From NCBI RefSeq assembly GCF_009184865.1, contig NZ_CP045096.1, forward strand, positions 7,688,001-7,752,000: a stretch of 64,000 nucleotides of DNA. Direction: 5' to 3'. Shown here in pieces: positions 59,213-64,000 of the stretch. Positions within the stretch are counted from its first letter, which is position 1, and each line of letters opens with the position of its first letter. The translations under genes were made by a program, and so were the position numbers. This DNA is from Streptomyces phaeolivaceus (GTDB lineage Bacteria; Actinomycetota; Actinomycetes; Streptomycetales; Streptomycetaceae). The notes below the pieces were generated by a model, which ran no database searches, was not told the origin of the DNA, and saw only the letters and a program-made list of their open reading frames with translations.

Positions 59213-60313
59213 GTGTCCCACAGCACGGTGCCCCGGCCCAGGTCCGAGGCGAAGACCCCAGAGCGGGCCCCCGGGGCGTCCGACGACGCCACCGGGACCG
59301 GGCCCGGCGGCGACAAACGCACGGGCCGGCGCACGGGCGGGCGCAGGGGCGGACGTACGGGGAGCCGCACCGGAAAAGGCGCGGGCAAGCTGAGCCTGCG
59401 GCTCAGATTCCGGCGCGACCGCACGCTGATCCTGATGACGCTGCCGGCGGTCCTGCTGATCCTGGTCTTCAACTACATACCGATCCTCGGCAATGTGGTC
59501 GCCTTCCAGGACTACGACCCCTACCTCAGCGAGAACGGCTTCGTCGCCATCTTCCAGAGCCCCTGGGTCGGCGTCGAGCAGTTCGAACGGATCTTCGCCG
59601 ACTCGGCGTTCTGGCACGCGGTGCAGAACACGTTCGTGCTGTTCTTCCTCCAGCTCGTGCTGTTCTTCCCCATCCCGATCCTGCTGGCGCTGCTCATCAA
59701 CAGCATCGTCAGGCCCCGGATCCGGGCGGTCGCCCAGGCGATCATGTACCTCCCGCACTTCTTCTCCTGGGTTCTCGTCGTCACCGTGTTCATGCAGATC
59801 TTCGGCGGGGCCGGCGTCATCGCGCAGACCCTCCGCCAGCACGGCTACGACGGCTTCGACCTGATGACCAACCCGGAGATCTTCAAGTATCTGGTCACGG
59901 TCGAGATGATCTGGAAGGACGCCGGCTGGGGCATCATCGTCTTCCTCGCCGCGCTCTCCTCCGTCTCGAACGACCTGTACGAGGCCGCCGCGATGGACGG
60001 CGCCGGACGCTGGCGGCGCATGTGGCACATCACCCTGCCCGCCCTGCGCCCGGTGATCGCCCTGCTGCTGGTGCTCCGCGTCGGCGACGCGCTGACCGTC
60101 GGCTTCGAACAACTGCTGCTCCAACGGCAGGCGGTGGGCGTCGACGCCTCGGATGTCCTCGACACCTATGTGTGGTGGAACGGCATCCGCAACCAGGACT
60201 TCAGTTACGCCGCCGCCGCGGGACTCGTCAAGGGTGTGGTCGGCCTCGCGCTGGTCCTGACCGCCAACAAGGTCGCCCATCTCATGGGCGAGCAGGGGGT
60301 GTACAAGAAATGA
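59213..60313 (+). CDS. Sugar ABC transporter permease (LplB-like)
   Basis: 366 residues. GTG 59213 with GAGGAGAAGG upstream. A basic, Thr/Arg/Gly-rich N-terminus of about 65 residues precedes six membrane segments starting ILMTLPAVLLILVFNYIPILG. The EAA loop reads YEAAAMDGAGRWRRMWHITLPALRPV. Long positively charged N-termini are common in Streptomyces LplB homologues. 26 nt after the binding-protein gene; ATGA overlap with the next permease. Confidence 0.9.
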   Translation: MSHSTVPRPRSEAKTPERAPGASDDATGTGPGGDKRTGRRTGGRRGGRTGSRTGKGAGKLSLRLRFRRDRTLILMTLPAVLLILVFNYIPILGNVVAFQDYDPYLSENGFVAIFQSPWVGVEQFERIFADSAFWHAVQNTFVLFFLQLVLFFPIPILLALLINSIVRPRIRAVAQAIMYLPHFFSWVLVVTVFMQIFGGAGVIAQTLRQHGYDGFDLMTNPEIFKYLVTVEMIWKDAGWGIIVFLAALSSVSNDLYEAAAMDGAGRWRRMWHITLPALRPVIALLLVLRVGDALTVGFEQLLLQRQAVGVDASDVLDTYVWWNGIRNQDFSYAAAAGLVKGVVGLALVLTANKVAHLMGEQGVYKK

Positions 60314-61281
60314 GCGCACTCGCCGACGCGACGGCCAGGGCGGCCGAGTCGGCCGACCGGCGGCCGACGGCACCGAAGCCGGGCCGCTGGGCCGCGCCGC
60401 CCCGCCCGGTCTGGGAGGAGGAACCCGCCAAGGCAGGTCTCGCGGGCAAGGGCATCGCCCTGGGCTTCGCCTGCTTCGCGATCCTCTTCCCCCTGTGGAT
60501 CGTCATCGTCACCAGCCTCCAGACGAAGAAGACCATCGACGAGGCGGGCGGCCTGGTCGTCGTCCCCGAGGGCATCACCCTCATCGCCTACAAGGAGCTG
60601 CTCAGCGGCGGCCAGGTCCAGACGGCCGCGCTGGTCAGCGTCGGGGTGACTGTGGTGGGCACCGTGTTCAGCATGACCGTGTCGGTCCTGTGCGCGTACG
60701 GCCTGTCGCGGGTGGGTTCGCTGGGCCACCGCTGGATCCTGATGACCCTGCTCGCCACGATGTTCTTCGGCGCGGGACTCATCCCGACCTATCTGCTCGT
60801 CCAGGCCCTCGGCCTCATGGACACCTATCTCGCGCTGATCCTCCCGAGCGCGGTGAGTGTCTTCAACATCCTGGTGCTGCGCGCGTTCTTCATGGGCATC
60901 TCACCGGAGCTCATCGACAGCGCGCGGATCGACGGTGCCGGTGACTTGCGCATCCTGTGGCAGATCGTGATGCCGCTGTCGAGGGCGGTTCTCGCGGTCA
61001 TCGCCCTCTTCTACGCGGTCGGTTACTGGAGCGCCTGGTTCAACGCGTCCATCTATCTCACCGACCAGGACATGATGCCGTTGCAGAACGTCATGATCCA
61101 GCTCGTCCAGAAACAGGAACGTCCGGTCGGCCTCTCGGCCCAGATCAACACGGGACAGCTCTCCCCGCTGGCGGTCCAGATGGCCGTCATGGTCATGGCC
61201 CTGTTGCCTGTCGCCGTCCTGTCCCCCTTCGTCCAGAAGCACTTCAAGAAGGGGATGCTCACCGGGGCGGTCAAGGGTTGA
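60310..61281 (+). CDS. Sugar ABC transporter permease (YtcP-like)
   Basis: 323 residues. About 45 polar residues, then six membrane segments beginning GIALGFACFAILFPLWIVIVTSLQT. EAA loop IDSARIDGAGDLRILWQIVMPLSRAV, ending VLSPFVQKHFKKGMLTGAVKG. ATGA overlap with the previous gene. No ATPase gene follows, so the importer must use an ATPase encoded elsewhere; in Streptomyces several sugar importers share MsiK. Confidence 0.9.
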   Translation: MSALADATARAAESADRRPTAPKPGRWAAPPRPVWEEEPAKAGLAGKGIALGFACFAILFPLWIVIVTSLQTKKTIDEAGGLVVVPEGITLIAYKELLSGGQVQTAALVSVGVTVVGTVFSMTVSVLCAYGLSRVGSLGHRWILMTLLATMFFGAGLIPTYLLVQALGLMDTYLALILPSAVSVFNILVLRAFFMGISPELIDSARIDGAGDLRILWQIVMPLSRAVLAVIALFYAVGYWSAWFNASIYLTDQDMMPLQNVMIQLVQKQERPVGLSAQINTGQLSPLAVQMAVMVMALLPVAVLSPFVQKHFKKGMLTGAVKG

Positions 61282-61296
61282 CCGGGGCGCCTACTG

Positions 61297-61366
61297 GCTC
61301 GGGGGTGCGGGTTCGGTTGGCGGGTGCGGGTCCGGTGGGGCTTCTCGCGCAGTTCCCCGCGCCCCT
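61297..61366 (+). repeat. Left arm of a 70-bp perfect inverted repeat
   Basis: 70 nt identical to the reverse complement of 61702-61771. Includes GGGTGCGGGT runs and copy C of the dispersed element (GGGGCTTCTCGCGCAGTTCC onward, from 61337). Followed at 61367-61396 by a hairpin unit AAAAAGCGGGCTGCGCCCTGC/TTTTT that can act as terminator for the importer operon. Confidence 0.9.
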
Positions 61367-61497
61367 GAAAAAGCGGGCTGCGCCCTGCTTTTTCAGCCCC
61401 AAAGAGCCACAGCGGCCCGGCTGCCAACCACAGCCCCCGGGCGCCGGCCCCAGCCGCCCAGCCGCCAGCCGCAGCCGCCCGGGTGCCACGCCCCTCG

Positions 61498-61700
61498 GAC
61501 GGGCCGTAGGCCCTTAGGCGGGCCGTAGCCCTTCAGAGGGACCGCGCCCCTCGGACGGGCCGCGCCCCTCGGACGGGCCGCGCCCCTCGGACGGGCCGGG
61601 CCCCTCGGACGGGCCGGGTCCTTCAGACGGGCCGGGCCTCCCGGACGGACCGCGCCCCTCAGCCGGGCCGTAGGCCCTTTGGACGGGCCGCAGGCCCTTC
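61498..61700 (+). repeat. 18-bp tandem repeat array
   Basis: The unit CCGCGCCCCTCGGACGGG occurs three times without change at 61542-61595; seven 18-nt units in register run from 61542 to 61667, the last four slightly changed, and flanking units of 18-20 nt extend to 61498 and 61700. The reverse strand translates as a run of GPSEGR, but there is no start context or codon bias supporting a gene. It is enclosed by the 70-bp inverted repeat. Confidence 0.85.
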
Positions 61701-61701
61701 A

Positions 61702-61771
61702 AGGGGCGCGGGGAACTGCGCGAGAAGCCCCACCGGACCCGCACCCGCCAACCGAACCCGCACCCCCGAGC
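61702..61771 (-). repeat. Right arm of the 70-bp perfect inverted repeat
   Basis: Exact inverse of 61297-61366, 335 nt away. It contains the reverse copy of the dispersed element (61702-61731) and ends 47 nt before the GH74 start. The 61282-61818 gap therefore consists almost wholly of repeats. Confidence 0.9.
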
Positions 61772-61818
61772 TATGAGGCGCCCACCCCGCACCCCCTCCC
61801 CGCAGAACGAGGTATGTC

Positions 61819-64000
61819 ATGCACACCCCCCGGCCAAGCCGCCGCACCGTACTCACCACCACCGCGGCCACCGCGGCCACCGCGGCCACCGCGGCCCTCC
61901 CCACCCCCGGCACCCCGGCCCACGCGGCCGACGCCCAGAGCGCCTCGACCGCCGGAGGCGACCCCTACCGCTGGCGCAACGCGGTGATCGGCGGCACCGG
62001 CTTCGTCACCGGCATCCTCTTCCACCCGTCGAGGTCCGGCCTCGCCTACGCCCGCACGGACATCGGCGGCGCCTACCGCTGGGACGACCACAAGGCCCGC
62101 TGGACCCCGCTGACCGACCACCTCGGCTGGGACGACTGGAACCTCCTCGGCGTGGAGTCGATCGCCGTCGACCCCGCCCACCCGAACCGCCTCTACCTGG
62201 CCCTCGGCACCTACGCCCAGTCCTGGGCCGGCAACGGCGCGATCCTCCGCTCCGACGACCGCGGCGCCACCTGGACCCGTACCGACCTCACCGTGAAACT
62301 CGGCGCCAACGAGGACGGCCGGGGCGCGGGCGAGCGCCTCCTCGTCGACCCGCGCGACAGCGACACGCTCTGGCTGGGCACCAGACACGACGGCCTGCTC
62401 AGATCGACCGACCGGGGCGCCACCTGGGCGGCGGCGACCGGTTTCCCGGCGACCCCGGGCGGCTCCGGGCAGGGCGTCACCCTGCTCGTCGCCGCCGGAC
62501 GCACCCTCTACGCCGGCTGGGGCGACGCGGACGGCACCTCCGCGACCGCGAACCTCTACCGCAGCACCGACGGCACCACCTGGGAGACGGTCCCCGGGCA
62601 GCCCACCGGTACCGCCGCCAAGGTCCCGATCCGCGCCGCGTACGACAAGCACACCCGCGAGCTGTACCTGACGTACGCCAACGCCCCCGGCCCCAACGGC
62701 CAGTCCGACGGCAGTGTGCACAAGCTCCGCACCACCACCGGTGAGTGGACCGACGTGACCCCGGTGAAGCCGGGCGGCACGACGGCCGACGGCTCCGCCG
62801 ACAGCTTCGGGTACGGCGGGGTCGCCGTCGACGCCCGCCGCCCCGGCACGGTGGTCGTGTCCACCAACAACCGCTGGGCGGACATCGACACCGTGTACCG
62901 GTCCACCGACGCGGGCCGTACCTGGACGTCCCTCAAGGACTCCGCTGTCTTCGACGTGTCCGAGACTCCTTTTCTGAAGTGGGGCGCCGACAAGCCCAAG
63001 TTCGGCTGGTGGATCCAGGCCCTCGCCCTCGACCCGTACGACTCGAAGCACCTCGTCTACGGCACGGGTGCGACCCTCTTCGGCACCCGGGATCTGAAGC
63101 GCTGGGCGCCGCAGGTCCGGGGCCTGGAGGAGGCGTCCGTGGTGCAGCTGGTGTCGCCCCCGGTCGGGGAGGCGCACCTGCTCAGCGGCTCGCGGGACAT
63201 CGGTACGATGTACCACGAACGCCTCACGGCGTCCCCGTCGCGAGGCATGGCGTCGAACCCCGTGTTCGGGTCGGCGACGGGACTCGCGCAGGCCTCGACG
63301 AAGCCGTCGTACGTGGTCCGCACCGGCTGGGGCGATCACGGCAACGGCGCGTACTCGCACGACGGGGGCCGGACCTGGGCGCCCTTCGCAGCCCAGCCCG
63401 ACATCGCCAAGAGCGCACCGGGGCCGATCGCCGCAGGCGCCGACGGCAGCGCGCTGCTGTGGTCCTTCGTGCACTGGGACGGCACGAAGTACCCAGCCCA
63501 CCGCTCCGCCGACAACGGCGCGACCTGGACCGAGGTCTCCTCCTTCCCGAAGGGCGCCACGCCGGTCGCCGACCCGGCCGACCCGACGCACTTCTACGCA
63601 TACGACACCGACACAGGAACGCTATACGCCAGCACTGACAGTGGCCGTTCGTTCACGGCCCGTGCGACCGGACTGCCGTCCGGCGACAGCCAGTTCAAGC
63701 TGGTCGCGGCCCCGGGCAGATCCGGTGACCTGTGGCTGAGCGTGAAGTGGAACGGGCTGTACCGCTCCACCGACGGCGGGGTGACCTTCGCGAAGCTCGA
63801 CAGCTGCTGGGCCTCGTACACCCTCGGCTTCGGCAAGGCGGCCCCGGGCGCCGACTACCCGGCCGTCTACCAGGTCGGCTCGACGGAGGCCCTGACCGCC
63901 GTCTACCGCTCCGACGACGGAGCCCGGAGCTGGACCCGTATCAACGACGACGCCCATCAGTGGGGCTGGACCGGCGAGGTCGTCATCGGCGATCCGCGCG
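61819..64000 (+). CDS. GH74 xyloglucanase / endo-beta-1,4-glucanase (3' end outside window)
   Basis: 727 codons visible, running off the right edge. Twin-arginine-like signal (SRRTVLTTTAATAATAA...AHA, residues 7-36 or so), so it is secreted. The seven-bladed GH74 propeller repeats are recognisable from their Asp-box-like strings: YARTDIGGAYRWDD (Asp81, a conserved catalytic residue), ILRSDDRGATWTR, LLRSTDRGATWAA, LYRSTDGTTWETV, VYRSTDAGRTWTSL, AYSHDGGRTWAPF, AHRSADNGATWTEV, LYRSTDGGVTFAKL and VYRSDDGARSWTRI. GAGG 6 nt before the ATG at 61819. GH74 enzymes cleave xyloglucan backbones; a C-terminal binding module may follow outside the window. Confidence 0.92.
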   Translation, partial: MHTPRPSRRTVLTTTAATAATAATAALPTPGTPAHAADAQSASTAGGDPYRWRNAVIGGTGFVTGILFHPSRSGLAYARTDIGGAYRWDDHKARWTPLTDHLGWDDWNLLGVESIAVDPAHPNRLYLALGTYAQSWAGNGAILRSDDRGATWTRTDLTVKLGANEDGRGAGERLLVDPRDSDTLWLGTRHDGLLRSTDRGATWAAATGFPATPGGSGQGVTLLVAAGRTLYAGWGDADGTSATANLYRSTDGTTWETVPGQPTGTAAKVPIRAAYDKHTRELYLTYANAPGPNGQSDGSVHKLRTTTGEWTDVTPVKPGGTTADGSADSFGYGGVAVDARRPGTVVVSTNNRWADIDTVYRSTDAGRTWTSLKDSAVFDVSETPFLKWGADKPKFGWWIQALALDPYDSKHLVYGTGATLFGTRDLKRWAPQVRGLEEASVVQLVSPPVGEAHLLSGSRDIGTMYHERLTASPSRGMASNPVFGSATGLAQASTKPSYVVRTGWGDHGNGAYSHDGGRTWAPFAAQPDIAKSAPGPIAAGADGSALLWSFVHWDGTKYPAHRSADNGATWTEVSSFPKGATPVADPADPTHFYAYDTDTGTLYASTDSGRSFTARATGLPSGDSQFKLVAAPGRSGDLWLSVKWNGLYRSTDGGVTFAKLDSCWASYTLGFGKAAPGADYPAVYQVGSTEALTAVYRSDDGARSWTRINDDAHQWGWTGEVVIGDPR

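Noticed and set aside
61498..61700. Tandem array considered as a CRISPR
   Set aside because: Units are contiguous 18-20 nt without unique spacers and there are no cas genes.
61297..61771. Inverted repeat considered as an insertion sequence or miniature transposable element
   Set aside because: No target-site duplication is evident at the outer ends, no transposase, and internal DNA is a tandem array.
61514..61792. 92-residue minus-strand frame with GPSEGR repeats
   Set aside because: It is a translation of the 18-bp array and of the inverted repeat arm; no promoter or ribosome site, and the repeats change length between 18 and 20 nt, which breaks the frame outside the regular part.

Overview
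The window is high-GC actinobacterial chromosome, almost certainly Streptomyces. The evidence is the strong third-position G/C in every real gene, GTG and TTG starts, long perfect terminator hairpins without U-tracts, an LAxTG sortase substrate, twin-arginine lipoproteins and the rpsB-tsf-pyrH-frr-cdsA-rlmN order. It contains 44 complete genes, two genes cut by the window edges (rpsB at the left, a GH74 xyloglucanase at the right) and one decayed gene. I saw no tRNA, rRNA, CRISPR array, transposase or phage gene.

Layout. (1) 1-5913: translation and lipid core, rpsB, tsf, pyrH, frr, cdsA, rlmN. (2) 5943-9969: a TPP riboswitch followed by thiB-thiP-thiQ, a thiamine or thiamine-precursor ABC importer. 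(3) 9981-14701: a mycothiol-dependent isomerase-like protein, an LAxTG wall-anchored protein with a near-consensus promoter, a VOC protein and a two-gene ABC exporter with a degenerate ATPase. (4) 14907-18421: a polyamine/GABA module, Lrp regulator plus class III aminotransferase on the minus strand, divergent from an aminobutyraldehyde-type dehydrogenase that is followed by the relic of a PotD-like binding protein. (5) 19080-27885: a tightly overlapping cassette of a ribose-type ABC importer, M20 amidohydrolase, metallo-beta-lactamase hydrolase and IclR regulator, then a TIM-barrel-like protein. Its substrate is unknown and it is the best candidate for an undescribed system. (6) 28083-37306: YceI, a small membrane protein behind a perfect palindrome, an ECF sigma factor fused to a zinc-type anti-sigma motif, a membrane segment and an outer domain, a GlxA-like regulator, gap, a glycerophosphodiesterase, adenosine deaminase, a DUF4190 protein and a NADAR protein. 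(7) 37519-44779: the main polyamine operon, dehydrogenase, PotD, PotA, PotB, PotC and a PuuB-like FAD oxidase. (8) 44990-54083: a small unknown protein, PAP2 phosphatase, GabT, a TraG/VirD4-like ATPase, a PucR regulator and a third aldehyde dehydrogenase, which looks like a GABA module. (9) 54229-64000: a glycan locus in which a GH3 enzyme with a beta-trefoil insertion diverges from an ATPase-less sugar importer, each promoter carrying TCGAAGCGCTTCGA, followed by a 70-bp inverted repeat around an 18-bp tandem array and then the GH74 gene.

How the genes work together. Sections 4, 7 and 8 together encode import of polyamines, oxidation or transamination to aminoaldehydes, oxidation to GABA-type acids and transamination of GABA. 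Section 9 would cut a beta-glucan (xyloglucan by GH74 family function) outside the cell, import oligosaccharides and trim them in the cytoplasm, borrowing an ATPase such as MsiK from elsewhere. Several intergenic regions carry one dispersed palindromic repeat family with the core GTTCCCCGCGCCCCT.

Limits: everything was read by eye from sequence. Start codons, promoters, operators and substrates are inferences unless stated otherwise; no database search or folding program was run.
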